Shown here: one piece after another, positions 42,296 through 51,429 of the stretch | How the letters are laid out: each line of letters opens with the position of its first letter | Numbering within the stretch: the stretch's first letter is position 1 | Notes under the pieces: generated by a model | The model's database searches: none | Told to the model about the DNA's origin: nothing | What the model saw: the letters and a program-made list of their open reading frames with translations, nothing else | Translations under genes and position numbers: made by a program | Assembly (NCBI GenBank): GCA_016195915.1 | Contig: JACPYS010000018.1 | Span: 1 to 64,000, forward strand | Source of the DNA: Betaproteobacteria bacterium | Lineage (GTDB): Bacteria > Pseudomonadota > Gammaproteobacteria > Burkholderiales > SG8-39 | Length of the DNA: 64,000 nt | Direction: 5' to 3'

Positions 42296-43294
42296 GTGGA
42301 CGTCGGCATTCTCCCCGGATCACTCGAGTTCCGCCTGTTGAACGAGTTCCAGCGCGGCCTGCCCCTCGTGCCGCAGCCGTTTGCCGCGATGGGCGGTGCG
42401 CTGGGCGAGAGCGAGGCACGGGTGCTGGGCGTTCTGGCGCGGCTTTCGGCCGAAGGAACGGTCAGCCGGGTGGGCGTGGTGTTCCGCCCGAATGCGGCGG
42501 GCGCAAGCACGCTGGCAGCGATGGCGGTGCCCGAGCAGCACATCGAGCGAATCGCTGCGCAGGTGAGTGCCCACCTCGAGGTCAATCACAACTACGAGCG
42601 CGAGCATCGTTACAACCTGTGGTTCGTCGCCACCGCGCCGGCGCAGGAGGCGCTCAATACGGCGCTGGCGTCGATCGAGCGTGAAACCTCGCTGCCGGTG
42701 CTATCGCTGCCGCTCGTCGAGGAGTACCACATCGACCTGGGTTTTGATCTGACCGGCCGGGCCGACAAATCCCGCAAGGGCAGGAATGTCGTGACCGCGG
42801 GGCTGCTCGAGCCCCGCGAGCGGACGCTGGTGCAGGCGCTGCAAAGGGGCTTGCGGCTGGTCGCAAGGCCTTTCGAAGTTGCCGGCGCGCTCGCGGGCAT
42901 GCCGGAAGCCGAAGTGATCGACACACTGGATCGCTGGCTCGAAGAAGGCATCGCCCGGCGTATCGGTGTGGTGGTGCGGCATCGTCCGCTCGGCTATGAA
43001 TCGAACGCGATGGTGGTCTGGGACGTGCCGGACGGCGACGTTGCGACCATGGGCGCGCGCCTCGCCCGCTGGCCGGAAGTGACGCTGTGCTACCGGCGTC
43101 CGCGCAAGCTGCCCGTCTGGCGCTACAACCTGTTTTGCATGCTCCACGGACGCGCCCGGGAGCAGGTACTGGTCGCGCTCGAATTGATGCGCGCGGCCAA
43201 CGGACTCGTCCCGTTCCCGATGGAGGTGCTGCTCAGCCGTAGGTGTTTCAAGCAGCGCGGGGCGCTCTACGCGCGCGAGGCGGCGCGTGGATGA
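42296..43294 (+). CDS. nirDL: Siroheme decarboxylase NirD-NirL fusion
   Basis: 332 residues from GTG 42296, just after the nirF stop. Two tandem AsnC/Lrp-like units: residues 1-165 (LLNEFQRGLPLVPQPFAAMG, GVVFRPNAAGASTLAAMAVP, NHNYEREHRYNLWFVATAPA) and 175-332 (LVQALQRGLRLVARPFEVAG, LARWPEVTLCYRRPRKLP, VWRYNLFCMLHGRARE). Each matches a NirD, L, G or H type subunit (typically about 150-170 residues), so this is the NirDL fusion. Together with NirG and NirH it removes two carboxylates from siroheme to give 12,18-didecarboxysiroheme. The HNYEREH and CYRR motifs hold the catalytic-site His and Arg residues of the family. Confidence 0.9.
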   Translation: MDVGILPGSLEFRLLNEFQRGLPLVPQPFAAMGGALGESEARVLGVLARLSAEGTVSRVGVVFRPNAAGASTLAAMAVPEQHIERIAAQVSAHLEVNHNYEREHRYNLWFVATAPAQEALNTALASIERETSLPVLSLPLVEEYHIDLGFDLTGRADKSRKGRNVVTAGLLEPRERTLVQALQRGLRLVARPFEVAGALAGMPEAEVIDTLDRWLEEGIARRIGVVVRHRPLGYESNAMVVWDVPDGDVATMGARLARWPEVTLCYRRPRKLPVWRYNLFCMLHGRAREQVLVALELMRAANGLVPFPMEVLLSRRCFKQRGALYAREAARG

Positions 43295-43730
43295 AACTGA
43301 CCGTCGCATCGTGAACGCCCTGCAGGACGGGTTTCCTGTTTGCGAGCATGCGTTCGCGCAGGCCGCCGCCGGCCTCGGACTGGCCAAGGAAGACTTGATA
43401 CAGCGAATTGCAAGGATGCTCGAGGCGGGCGAATTGACGCGCTTCGGTCCGATGTACAACGCCGATCGCATGGGAGGAGCGTTCACCCTGTGCGCGATGG
43501 CGGTGCCCGCGGACGATTTCGAGCGTGTCGCAGCGATCGTCAACGCGTACCCGGAGGTCGCGCACAACTACGAGCGGGAGCACTCGCTCAACATGTGGTT
43601 CGTGCTGGCGGCGGCGAAACCCGGGCGCATTGCTGAAGTCGTGCGCGACATCGAACGGCGCGCGGGGTGGACGGTGCTGCAGTTTCCGAAGCTCGACGAG
43701 TACTTCGTTGAACTCAAGTTCGCCCTGTGA
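43287..43730 (+). CDS. nirG: Siroheme decarboxylase subunit NirG
   Basis: 147 residues, GTG start overlapping the nirDL end by 8 bases. AsnC-like fold with VNALQDGFPVCEHAFAQAAA, RFGPMYNADRMGGAFTLCAM, and AHNYEREHSLNMWFVLAAAK; the HNYEREH type places it with NirD and NirG. Partner of the other decarboxylase subunits in heme d1 synthesis. Confidence 0.85.
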   Translation: MDETDRRIVNALQDGFPVCEHAFAQAAAGLGLAKEDLIQRIARMLEAGELTRFGPMYNADRMGGAFTLCAMAVPADDFERVAAIVNAYPEVAHNYEREHSLNMWFVLAAAKPGRIAEVVRDIERRAGWTVLQFPKLDEYFVELKFAL

Positions 43731-44200
43731 GCGACTCTCTCGACCAGCGCATCGTGCGCGCCACGCAGGCCGGGCTGCCTCTGGTGCCGGAACCGTATCG
43801 CAAAGTGGCCGAGGACCTCGGCGTCACGCAGCAAGACGTACTGCAGTGCATCAATCGCATGGTTGAAGACGGCCGCATCCGGCGCATCGGCGCGGTGCCC
43901 AATCATTACGCGATCGGTTATGTTGCCAACGGGATGTCGGTCTGGGACGTGGACGATGCCCAAGTGACGGCGCTCGGCCGCGCGGTCGGTGCTTTGAACT
44001 GCGTCAGTCATTGCTACCGCAGGCCGCGCCACCCGCCTGAATGGCCTTATAACCTGTTCGCCATGGTGCATGGACGCGACCGCGCCGAGGTGGTCGCGGG
44101 AGTTGCGCAAGTCGCGGCACTGCTCGGCAACGCCAGCCGCGGCCACGACGTTCTCTACAGTAAGCGAATTTTAAAGAAGACCGGATTGCGCTTTGGCTGA
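43727..44200 (+). CDS. nirH: Siroheme decarboxylase subunit NirH
   Basis: 157 residues, GTG start overlapping nirG by 4 bases. ATQAGLPLVPEPYRKVAEDL, RRIGAVPNHYAIGYVANGMS, and CVSHCYRRPRHPPEWPYNLF; the CYRRP type of NirL and NirH. Completes a D-L-G-H set. Confidence 0.86.
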   Translation: MSDSLDQRIVRATQAGLPLVPEPYRKVAEDLGVTQQDVLQCINRMVEDGRIRRIGAVPNHYAIGYVANGMSVWDVDDAQVTALGRAVGALNCVSHCYRRPRHPPEWPYNLFAMVHGRDRAEVVAGVAQVAALLGNASRGHDVLYSKRILKKTGLRFG

Positions 44201-44209
44201 TCCCGGCTT

Positions 44210-44223
44210 TTGACGTAAGTCAA
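44210..44223 (+). promoter_or_regulatory. FNR/DNR box upstream of nirJ
   Basis: TTGACGTAAGTCAA, a perfect palindrome of the TTGAC-N4-GTCAA form. A TAGGAT -10-like box begins at 44245, giving the class II spacing (centre about 41.5 bases before the predicted start near 44258). It shows that nirJ-nirN has its own anaerobic/NO-responsive promoter. Confidence 0.75.
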
Positions 44224-44274
44224 AGGCGCGGGCGCATCCGCTCGTAGGATGATCAGAACTTTCCAGGGCGCGCC

Positions 44275-45522
44275 ATGTTCCGAATCTCACGTTTCATGCA
44301 GGAAATCGACCGGCCAGACCAGGCTACCGGGAACGGTGATATGCGCGTTCCTGCGCGGGTGCAGCCCTCCGGTCCGGTCGTGATCTGGAACCTGGTGCGG
44401 CGCTGCAACCTGACCTGCATGCACTGCTACTCGATCTCCGCCGATGTGGATTTTCCTGGCGAACTGAATACGGCGGAAGTCTGCGGGGTGATGGAGGACC
44501 TGAAGCGCTTCGGCGTGCCGGTGCTGATCCTTTCGGGCGGCGAGCCTCTGTTGCGGAAGGACATTTTCAGAATTGCGGCGCACGCCAAGGCGCGCCGGTT
44601 CTACGTCGGACTGTCGACCAACGGCACGCTGATCGACGCGGCGACGGCGGGGCGCATCGCTGGCATCGGTTTCGACTATGTCGGGATCAGTCTGGACGGA
44701 ATGCGCGATACGCACGATCGCTTCCGCCGCAAGGCCGGCGCGTTCGATGCATCGCTCGCCGGACTGCGCGCGTGCCGGGAGCGTGGCGTGAAGGTCGGCG
44801 TGCGCTTCACACTGACGCAGGACAATGCCGCGGACCTGCCCGCGCTGTTGCGGCTGGTGGACGATGAGCGCATCGACAAGTTCTACCTCTCGCACCTCAA
44901 TTACGCGGGCCGCGGCAACACGAATCGCGCCCGCGACGCGCATTTTGAGACCACGCGCCGCGCGATGGACCTGCTGTTCGATACCTGCTGGGACTATCAG
45001 CAACGCAACGTGGCGAAGGAATTCGTTACCGGAAACAACGACGCCGACGGCGTCTACCTGCTCGATTGGGTACGGCGCAACCGCCCGGAACGAGAAGCGC
45101 AGCTGCGCGTCCGGCTCGGTGCCTGGGGGGGCAACTCTTCGGGGGTCAATGTTGCCAACATCGACAACCTGGGCAACGTGCACCCGGACACGATGTGGTG
45201 GAACTACACGCTGGGCAACGTGCGCGAGCGGCCGTTCTCGGAAATCTGGATGGATACCCGTGATCCGCTGATGGCCGGGTTGAAAGCGATGCCGCGCAAG
45301 GTCAAGGGACGCTGCTCCGGGTGCCAATACTTCGACGTGTGCGGCGGCAATACGCGCGTGCGCGCGATGCAACTCACCGGTGATGCGTGGCAGGAGGATC
45401 CGGGCTGCTACCTCACTGACGAAGAGATCGGCGCCGCTCCGGGAAGCATGCGCGTTCCGATGCTGGCCTATTGCGGCAAGGGGCCGCCGGTCGTCAAGGC
45501 GCCGCCGGCCGTAACTACATGA
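44275..45522 (+). CDS. nirJ: Heme d1 biosynthesis radical SAM protein NirJ
   Basis: 415 residues. Radical SAM Cys motif in VRRCNLTCMHCYSIS (residues about 42-49), LILSGGEPLLRKDIFRIAAH, VGISLDGMRDTHDRF, and a SPASM-like auxiliary cluster at the C-terminus (RCSGCQYFDVCGGNTRVRAM, then DPGC). NirJ replaces the propionates on rings A and B of didecarboxysiroheme by oxo groups. Normal length. Its stop overlaps the nirN start (ATGA). Confidence 0.93.
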   Translation: MFRISRFMQEIDRPDQATGNGDMRVPARVQPSGPVVIWNLVRRCNLTCMHCYSISADVDFPGELNTAEVCGVMEDLKRFGVPVLILSGGEPLLRKDIFRIAAHAKARRFYVGLSTNGTLIDAATAGRIAGIGFDYVGISLDGMRDTHDRFRRKAGAFDASLAGLRACRERGVKVGVRFTLTQDNAADLPALLRLVDDERIDKFYLSHLNYAGRGNTNRARDAHFETTRRAMDLLFDTCWDYQQRNVAKEFVTGNNDADGVYLLDWVRRNRPEREAQLRVRLGAWGGNSSGVNVANIDNLGNVHPDTMWWNYTLGNVRERPFSEIWMDTRDPLMAGLKAMPRKVKGRCSGCQYFDVCGGNTRVRAMQLTGDAWQEDPGCYLTDEEIGAAPGSMRVPMLAYCGKGPPVVKAPPAVTT

Positions 45523-47069
45523 GGGCGATCGTGGCGCTCGTGCTCGCAGTGCTTGGCGCGCCTGCGTTTCAGGCGCTCGGGCAGGATGCGGTCGTGAAGC
45601 TCTATGGCGATCACTGCTCCGCATGCCACGGCGCCGGGCGGCTCGGCGGCACCGGGCCCGCGCTGCTGCCGGACAATCTCGAGCGCCTGCGTCCGGCTGC
45701 GGCCACCGAGGTGATCGCGAAAGGGCGCCACGCCACTCAGATGCCGGCCTTTTCGGACAAGCTCACGGCACCGGATATTCAAGGCCTCGTCAACTACATT
45801 TTCACCCGACCCGCGGTGGCGCCGGCGTGGGGTCTCGAGGAAATCGCCGCCTCGCGCGTCGTGCATACGGCTGCGCGCACGGATTCCGACCGGCCGGTGC
45901 ACGCTGCGGACCCGATGAACCTGTTCGTGGTGGTCGAGACGGGCGATCACCACGCCACGATTCTCGATGGCGACCGTCTGGAGCCGATTGCTCGCTTTCC
46001 CACGCGTTTTGCGCTGCACGGCGGGCCGAAGTTCTCGCCCGACGGCCGCTTCGTGTATTTCGCCTCGCGCGATGGATGGATATCGAAATACGACCTGCAC
46101 AGGCTGCGCATGGTCGCCGAGGTGCGGGCAGGCATCAACACGCGCAACGCGGCGGTGTCCTCGGACGGGCGCTACGTGATGGTGGCGAACTATCTGCCGC
46201 ACACGCTCGTCGCGCTCGACGCGCGCGATCTGGCGCCGCTCAAGGTGATCCCGGTCATGGACGTGCACGGCAAGAGTTCGCGCGTATCAGCCGTCTACGA
46301 TGCGGCGCCGCGCGAGTCCTTCATTGCGGCGCTGAAGGACGTGAAGGAGATCTGGGAGATGCCTTACGGCGCGAACGCCGAGCCGGTCTACAAGGGACTG
46401 GTGCACGACTACAAGATGAAGGAGGGCATCGCCGAAACGGGGCCATTCCCGGTCAGGCAGATCCAGATCGACGATTACATGGACGATTTCTTCTTCGATC
46501 GCGGCTACGCCAACGTGGTGGGCGCGGCGCGCGATGCGAAAAACGGGCAGGTCGTGAACCTGCACGTCAAGCGGCGCATCGAGTCGATCGAGCTTCCCGG
46601 CCTGCCGCACCTCGGTTCCGGCATCACCTGGGACTGGCAGGGCACGACGGTGCTCGCCACCCCGAACCTGAAGGAGCCGCAGGTCACCGTGATCGACACC
46701 AGGACCTGGAAAACGATCAGGCAGATCCCGACGCTCGGGCCGGGGTTCTTCCTGCGCAGCCACGAAAATACGCCCTATGCCTGGGTGGACGCCTTCAACA
46801 GCGCGCACCAGGACAGCATCCAGGTGATCGACAAGCGCACGCTGGAGGTGGTCAGGACGCTGCGGCCCGCGCCAGGCAGGAAGACCGCGCACGTGGAATT
46901 CAGCGCCGACGGCCGTTACGCCATTCTCAGCGTCTGGGAAATGGAGGGCGAAATCATCGTATACGATGCGGCGACGCTCGAGGTGGTGAAACGGCTGCCG
47001 ATGAACAAACCCTCGGGAAAATACAACGTGCACAACAAGATCACGCGTTCGGACGGAACCAGCCACTGA
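45519..47069 (+). CDS. nirN: Heme d1 dehydrogenase NirN (cytochrome c plus d1-type propeller)
   Basis: 516 residues. Signal peptide, cytochrome c domain with CSACH at about residues 32-36 and Met in TQMPAFSDKL, then the eight-bladed d1 propeller (GPKFSPDGRFVYFASRDGWI, NAAVSSDGRYVMVANYLPHT). The C-terminal NKPSGKYNVHNKITRSDGTS fits NirN rather than NirS, whose end is PTGKFNVYNTQHDVY-like. NirN oxidises dihydro-d1 heme in the periplasm and hands it to NirS. It is coupled to nirJ. Misassignment with NirS remains possible but unlikely. Confidence 0.85.
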   Translation: MRAIVALVLAVLGAPAFQALGQDAVVKLYGDHCSACHGAGRLGGTGPALLPDNLERLRPAAATEVIAKGRHATQMPAFSDKLTAPDIQGLVNYIFTRPAVAPAWGLEEIAASRVVHTAARTDSDRPVHAADPMNLFVVVETGDHHATILDGDRLEPIARFPTRFALHGGPKFSPDGRFVYFASRDGWISKYDLHRLRMVAEVRAGINTRNAAVSSDGRYVMVANYLPHTLVALDARDLAPLKVIPVMDVHGKSSRVSAVYDAAPRESFIAALKDVKEIWEMPYGANAEPVYKGLVHDYKMKEGIAETGPFPVRQIQIDDYMDDFFFDRGYANVVGAARDAKNGQVVNLHVKRRIESIELPGLPHLGSGITWDWQGTTVLATPNLKEPQVTVIDTRTWKTIRQIPTLGPGFFLRSHENTPYAWVDAFNSAHQDSIQVIDKRTLEVVRTLRPAPGRKTAHVEFSADGRYAILSVWEMEGEIIVYDAATLEVVKRLPMNKPSGKYNVHNKITRSDGTSH

Positions 47070-47082
47070 GGAGGGGCAGAAC

Positions 47083-47817
47083 ATGGCAAGCGAGAACGTC
47101 ATCACGAATGCCGCCCGCGGCGCGCGCCGTCCGAACATCCGCGTCCAGCAGTTTCTCGCCAAGCTGCCGATGTTCAGCGAGCTGGACGAAGAAGAGATCG
47201 ACCGCATCGCGCTCGGCACCAACCCGGTGTATGCCACCAAGAATGAGGCGGTGGTGCAGCGAGGCGATCCCTGTGTCGGCTTTCACGTGGTCGTCTACGG
47301 CCAGGTGAAACTCGGGTTTACTTCCGCGCAGGGCGCAGAGAAGGTGGTCGAGATCGTGGGGCCCGGCCAGAGTTTCGGCGAGGCGCTGATGTTCCTCGAC
47401 AAGCCTTACATCGTGTTCGCGCAGGCGCTCGCCGACACCATGCTGCTGCACGTATCGAAGCGCACGGTGTTCGAGGAGATCGAGCGCGATGCGCGCTTCG
47501 CGCACAGGGTGATTTCCGGCCTGTCGCGCCGCCTGCACGGCCTGGTGAGGGACGTGGAGGCGTATTCGCTCAAGTGCAGCGCGGAACGGGTGATCGGTTA
47601 CCTGTTGCGCGAGGAAGCCGGCCGCGCGAACGACGAGGGTGCTGCGCTCGAGATCGAGCTCTCCGCCGGCAAGAGCGTGATCGCCTCACGGCTCAACATG
47701 ACCCCCGAGCATTTTTCGCGCGTGTTGCACGACCTCTCGCAGGCGGGGCTGATCAGCGTCGACGGGCGCATGGTGCGGGTCCATGATCTGGAGCGCTTGC
47801 GCGCCGGCCGCTTCTGA
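47083..47817 (+). CDS. dnr: Crp/Fnr-family regulator, Dnr/Nnr-like
   Basis: 244 residues. cNMP-binding-like beta roll (FLAKLPMFSELDEEEIDRIA, GFHVVVYGQVKLGFTSAQGA, GPGQSFGEALMFLDKPYIVF), a long dimer helix, and a winged HTH (ELSAGKSVIASRLNMTPEHF, SRVLHDLSQAGLISVDGR). It lacks the N-terminal cysteine cluster of Fnr, so it is of the heme/NO-sensing Dnr class rather than a 4Fe-4S sensor (inference). It would bind the TTGAY-N4-RTCAA boxes upstream of nirC, nirJ, ubiU and the kinase gene. Starts 13 bases after nirN. Confidence 0.85.
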   Translation: MASENVITNAARGARRPNIRVQQFLAKLPMFSELDEEEIDRIALGTNPVYATKNEAVVQRGDPCVGFHVVVYGQVKLGFTSAQGAEKVVEIVGPGQSFGEALMFLDKPYIVFAQALADTMLLHVSKRTVFEEIERDARFAHRVISGLSRRLHGLVRDVEAYSLKCSAERVIGYLLREEAGRANDEGAALEIELSAGKSVIASRLNMTPEHFSRVLHDLSQAGLISVDGRMVRVHDLERLRAGRF

Positions 47818-47847
47818 AGCGCGACTCCTGCGCGCACCGCTGGAAGG

Positions 47848-47873
47848 GGTACGGGGAACGCTTTCCCTGTACC
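47848..47873. terminator. Hairpin terminator between convergent dnr and radical SAM genes
   Basis: GGTACGGGGAA-CGCT-TTCCCTGTACC: an 11-bp stem with one G-T pair and a 4-base loop. It lies between the convergent gene ends and overlaps the stop of the radical SAM gene. There is no long T tract, so it may be a transcript-end stabiliser as much as a terminator. Confidence 0.6.
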
Positions 47874-49345
47874 TAGAGTCCGCTCGCCACCCGGCGGAAA
47901 TGGTGGCCGAGGATCGACAGTTCCATCGCGGTGCGGAACTTACGCGGGCTTCCGAGCAGCGTGGTCCATAGCAGTCCCCAGAACGCGCGGCGCCCCGCGT
48001 GCCGCACGCCCAGCACCCACAGCGACTTCAGGAACGCCCCGAGATCGGCGCCGGAAAGGCGCGCCGAGGGGCCGTGCGGCTGGTAGGCGCCCAGAAACGT
48101 GCGGATTCGGCGGTAGTAGTTGGCCGGCTCATAGAGGCTGCGCATCAGATCCCGGTACCCGGAAAGCAGGAACTCCCGGTCGAGCCGCGTAACGAAGTTG
48201 ATCGCCGCGTCCGTGTTGTTGCCGCGGGTCTCCGAGAGGATCCTGCCTTCGGCTGCAAGCCGGCGATAGAGCGCGGTCTGCGGCAGGGCGCTCAGCAGCC
48301 CCACCATGGCCGTCACCACGCCCGAGCGCTGGATGAATTCGAACTGGCGCCTGAAGATGTCCTGCGGGTCGCTGTCGAATCCGACGATGAAACCGCCCAT
48401 CACTTCAATTCCTGCGCGCTGCAGGATCCTCACAGCGTCGCCCAGATCTCGATTGCGATTCTGCACCTTGCCACATTCCTCGAGGCCCTGCGCCGAGGGC
48501 GTCTCGATGCCGAGGAACACCTTCTTGAACCCGGCGCGCACCATCAGCTCGCACAGTTCGGCGTCATCGGCGAGATTCACCGACGCCTCGGTGAAGAAAC
48601 CCATTTTCGGGCCCGTGCATCCGCGCCACTCGACCAACTCCCGGAGCAACTCCCTGGTGCGCTTGCGGTTGCCGATGAAATTGTCATCGACGATGAATAC
48701 CATGTCTTTCCAGCCGCGCAGCCGCAAGGCCTCGAGTTCGCGCACCACTTGCGCCGGATCCTTGGTGCGCGGAACACGCCCGTTCAATACCACGATGTCG
48801 CAGAATTCGCAGTTGAACGGGCAGCCACGCGAGAACTGGACCGGCATGGCGACATAGTCATCCAGATCGAGCAGGTCCCAGCGTGGTGTCGGGGTGTTGC
48901 GCAGATCGGGCCAATGCGGCGAGCCGTAGAATGGCTGCAGAGCGCAGCGCACCATGTCTTCGACCAGCTGGGCGGCAACCCCCTCGGCCTCGCCCAGCAC
49001 GAAGTGGTGGATCTCGGGAAAATCGGCGTGTCCGGTGGTGAACAACGGACCGCCGGCGATCATCGTCTTGCCCATGGTGCTGCAGCGCGTCGCGATTTCG
49101 CGCGCCGAGGACTTGTGTACGATCATTCCGCTCAGCAACACAAAGTCGGCCCAGCGCAGGTCGCCATCTGCAAGCGGCCGCACGTTGAGGTCTACCAGCC
49201 TGAAGCTCCAGTGACGCGGCAGCATCGCCGCGACCGTCAGCAACCCAAGCGGCGGGAACGCGGATTTCTTCGATACCAGCTTCAGGACGTGGTTGAAGCT
49301 CCAGAAGCTCTCCGGGTTGCGCGGATAGACGAGAAGTATCTTCAC
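47873..49345 (-). CDS. B12-binding radical SAM protein (DUF4070 family)
   Basis: 490 residues. N-terminal cobalamin-binding-like domain (FPPLGLLTVAAMLPRHWSFR, MIAGGPLFTTG). Radical SAM core with RGCPFNCEFCDIVVLNGRVP at about residues 175-195 (CxxxCxxC), VDDNFIGNRKRTRELLRELV, and the DUF4070 C-terminal region. The family includes the hopanoid C-2 methylase HpnP, but also many uncharacterised members; no hopanoid genes are nearby, so the substrate is open. The start is GTG 49345 with only a distant GAGAGG. A pentanucleotide repeat tract immediately upstream may switch its expression. Confidence 0.88.
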   Translation of the reverse strand: MKILLVYPRNPESFWSFNHVLKLVSKKSAFPPLGLLTVAAMLPRHWSFRLVDLNVRPLADGDLRWADFVLLSGMIVHKSSAREIATRCSTMGKTMIAGGPLFTTGHADFPEIHHFVLGEAEGVAAQLVEDMVRCALQPFYGSPHWPDLRNTPTPRWDLLDLDDYVAMPVQFSRGCPFNCEFCDIVVLNGRVPRTKDPAQVVRELEALRLRGWKDMVFIVDDNFIGNRKRTRELLRELVEWRGCTGPKMGFFTEASVNLADDAELCELMVRAGFKKVFLGIETPSAQGLEECGKVQNRNRDLGDAVRILQRAGIEVMGGFIVGFDSDPQDIFRRQFEFIQRSGVVTAMVGLLSALPQTALYRRLAAEGRILSETRGNNTDAAINFVTRLDREFLLSGYRDLMRSLYEPANYYRRIRTFLGAYQPHGPSARLSGADLGAFLKSLWVLGVRHAGRRAFWGLLWTTLLGSPRKFRTAMELSILGHHFRRVASGL

Positions 49346-49368
49346 AATCCGGCATGACCTCTCTGCAG

Positions 49369-49403
49369 AACTGAACTGAACTGAACTGAACTGAACTGAA
49401 CTG
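49369..49403 (-). repeat. Pentanucleotide repeat (AACTG)x7 upstream of a radical SAM gene
   Basis: Seven exact copies of AACTG (CAGTT on the coding strand) followed by a degenerate AACTA, ending 24 bases before the GTG of the radical SAM gene. A 5-bp unit is not a multiple of three, so slippage changes reading frame as well as promoter spacing. Confidence 0.9.
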
Positions 49404-49495
49404 AACTAAACATACTGTCACGCAATCCGCTACGAGCTGCCATGGCGTGCGTCGTAGTTATCCCAAGTCAAATCTTCGGGCGGTATTCGGTTCCT

Positions 49496-49538
49496 TTGAT
49501 CCAGATCGTTTCCGGTGCTCGCCGGCTGGATCTAAAAT
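49496..49538 (+). promoter_or_regulatory. FNR/DNR-type promoter upstream of ubiU
   Basis: TTGATCCAGATCGT (49496-49509) matches the FNR consensus except at the last two positions. A TAAAAT -10 box at 49533-49538 lies 23 bases beyond, which puts the site centre at about -41.5 of a start near 49544: a textbook class II FNR-dependent promoter. Confidence 0.65.
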
Positions 49539-49576
49539 TACCGCGTATGGAAAAGCTTGCCGCACACGCCTAGGAA

Positions 49577-50572
49577 ATGGAGCTCGTCTGCCCGGCGGGT
49601 GGTTTGCCCGCGCTCAAGGCGGCAGTGGACAATGGTGCAGACTGGGTCTATCTGGGCTTGCGCGACAGTACCAACGCGCGCAATTTCGCCGGATTGAACT
49701 TCGACGAGGCGGCGCTTGCCGCCGGCGTCGCGTATGCACATGCGCGCCGCCGCAAGGTGTTGCTGGCGTTGAACACCTATCCGCAGGCCGCGACCTGGGC
49801 GCGCTGGACGCAGGCCGTCGATCTCGCCGCGGCGAAGGGCGTGGACGCGATCATCGTCGCGGACCTCGGATTGCTGGACTATGCCCACCGGACGCATCCG
49901 AAACTCAAACTGCATCTTTCGGTGCAGGGTTCGGCGACCAGTCACGAGGCGATCAACTTTTACCACCAGCGCTTCGGGGTGCGGCGCGCGGTGCTGCCGC
50001 GCGTGCTTTCGCTCGCTCAGGTCGAGAACGTGGTGCGGCATACGCCGGTGGAGATCGAGGTATTCGGCTTTGGCGGGCTGTGCGTGATGGTCGAAGGGCG
50101 CTGCGCGCTCTCGGCCTATGCCTGCGGCGATTCGCCCAATACGATGGGTGCGTGCTCGCCGGGGCACGCCGTGCGCTGGGAGGAGACGCCCGCAGGACTC
50201 GAATCGAGGCTCAACAGAGTGCTCATAGACCGCTACGCACCCGGTGAGCGCGCGGCTTACCCGACCTTGTGCAAGGGACGTTTCGAAGCCGAGGGCGCGA
50301 CCTACTATGCGATCGAGGAACCGGCCAGCCTGAACACGATCGAGATGCTGCCGGAGTTCCTTCGCATGGGCGTGCGCGCAGTGAAAATCGAGGGGCGGCA
50401 GCGCAGTCCGGCGTACGTGGCGCAGGTGACGAAGGTCTGGCGCCAGGCGATCGACTCGCTCACGCGGGATGCGGAACGGTTTCGGCCGACCCCGGAGTGG
50501 ATGGCGGCGCTCAACCGTCACGCCGAAGGAAGCCAGCAGACGCTCGGTGCGTTCTCGAGGCCGTGGAAATGA
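49577..50572 (+). CDS. ubiU: Anaerobic ubiquinone hydroxylation protein UbiU
   Basis: 331 residues, U32-peptidase-like TIM barrel. [37 protein letters not shown], and cysteines in [20 protein letters not shown] plus a later TLCKGR that in E. coli UbiU bind a 4Fe-4S cluster. With UbiV and UbiT it performs the O2-independent hydroxylations of ubiquinone synthesis, using prephenate as oxygen donor. Its stop overlaps the ubiV start (ATGA). Fits the denitrifying lifestyle. Confidence 0.9.
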   Translation: MELVCPAGGLPALKAAVDNGADWVYLGLRDSTNARNFAGLNFDEAALAAGVAYAHARRRKVLLALNTYPQAATWARWTQAVDLAAAKGVDAIIVADLGLLDYAHRTHPKLKLHLSVQGSATSHEAINFYHQRFGVRRAVLPRVLSLAQVENVVRHTPVEIEVFGFGGLCVMVEGRCALSAYACGDSPNTMGACSPGHAVRWEETPAGLESRLNRVLIDRYAPGERAAYPTLCKGRFEAEGATYYAIEEPASLNTIEMLPEFLRMGVRAVKIEGRQRSPAYVAQVTKVWRQAIDSLTRDAERFRPTPEWMAALNRHAEGSQQTLGAFSRPWK

Positions 50573-51429
50573 AAATTGCGCTTGGACCTGTTCTTTACTA
50601 CTGGTCGCGCACGGCGATCATGGAGTTCTATGCCGGGATCGCCGAGTCGCCCGCGGACATCGTTTACCTCGGCGAGGTGGTCTGCTCGCGCCGGCAGGAG
50701 ATGCAGCTGGAGGACTGGCTCGAACTGGCCGATGCGCTTGCCGCCCGGGGCAAGGAGGTGGTGCTCTCCACACAGGCGCTCACCGAAGGCGCGGGCGACA
50801 TGAAACTGGTCCGCAATGTCGTGCACAACGGCAGGTTCCGCGTAGAAGCGAACGACATGGGCGCTGTGAGCCTGCTCGCCGGGACCGAAGGCTGGGTTGC
50901 CGGCCCGCACCTCAACATCTACAACCCGCAATCGCTCGCGTTCATCATGGAACTCGGAGCGACGCGCTGGGTGGCGCCGGTCGAAGCGACGCGCGAGATC
51001 GCACGCAGCGTGCTCAAGGCGCAGCCGCTCGAGGCCGAGGTGTTCGCGCACGGGCGGCTTCCGCTCGCGTTTTCCGCGCGCTGCTTCACGGCGCGCCGCT
51101 TCAACCTGCAGAAGGAAGGATGCGAATTCCGCTGCATCGGTTTTCCTGACGGCATGCCGCTGAAGACTCGCGAGGGCGAAAGTTTTCTCACCATCAACGG
51201 CGTGCAGACCCAGTCGGCGCGGGTCTACAACCTGATGCAGGACCTCGCTTCGCTGCAGGAGGCGGGAGTAACCGTACTGAGGGCGAGCCCGCAGTCGCAG
51301 GGTACGGGGGACGTGCTGCATGCCATGCGCGCCGCGTGCGACGGAGCCGGAATGCCAGCGGCGTCGAAGGACGACAACTGGTGCAACGGCTTCTGGCACG
51401 CCCGGCCGGGGTTGGAGCGCGCGGCGTGA
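50569..51429 (+). CDS. ubiV: Anaerobic ubiquinone hydroxylation protein UbiV
   Basis: 286 residues. [36 protein letters not shown] (first Cys), [14 protein letters not shown], and the Cys-rich segment [20 protein letters not shown] that, with the first Cys, makes the four-Cys 4Fe-4S ligand set of UbiV. Forms a heterodimer with UbiU. ATG 50569 is chosen by homology and by its 4-base overlap with ubiU. Confidence 0.92.
   Translation: MKIALGPVLYYWSRTAIMEFYAGIAESPADIVYLGEVVCSRRQEMQLEDWLELADALAARGKEVVLSTQALTEGAGDMKLVRNVVHNGRFRVEANDMGAVSLLAGTEGWVAGPHLNIYNPQSLAFIMELGATRWVAPVEATREIARSVLKAQPLEAEVFAHGRLPLAFSARCFTARRFNLQKEGCEFRCIGFPDGMPLKTREGESFLTINGVQTQSARVYNLMQDLASLQEAGVTVLRASPQSQGTGDVLHAMRAACDGAGMPAASKDDNWCNGFWHARPGLERAA

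Noticed and set aside
45519-47069. Could be NirS rather than NirN
   Set aside because: The c plus d1 layout fits both, but the C-terminus GKYNVHNKITRSDGTS and its place directly behind nirJ fit NirN.
49369-49403. CRISPR-like array
   Set aside because: The repeat is a 5-bp unit with no spacers and no cas genes.
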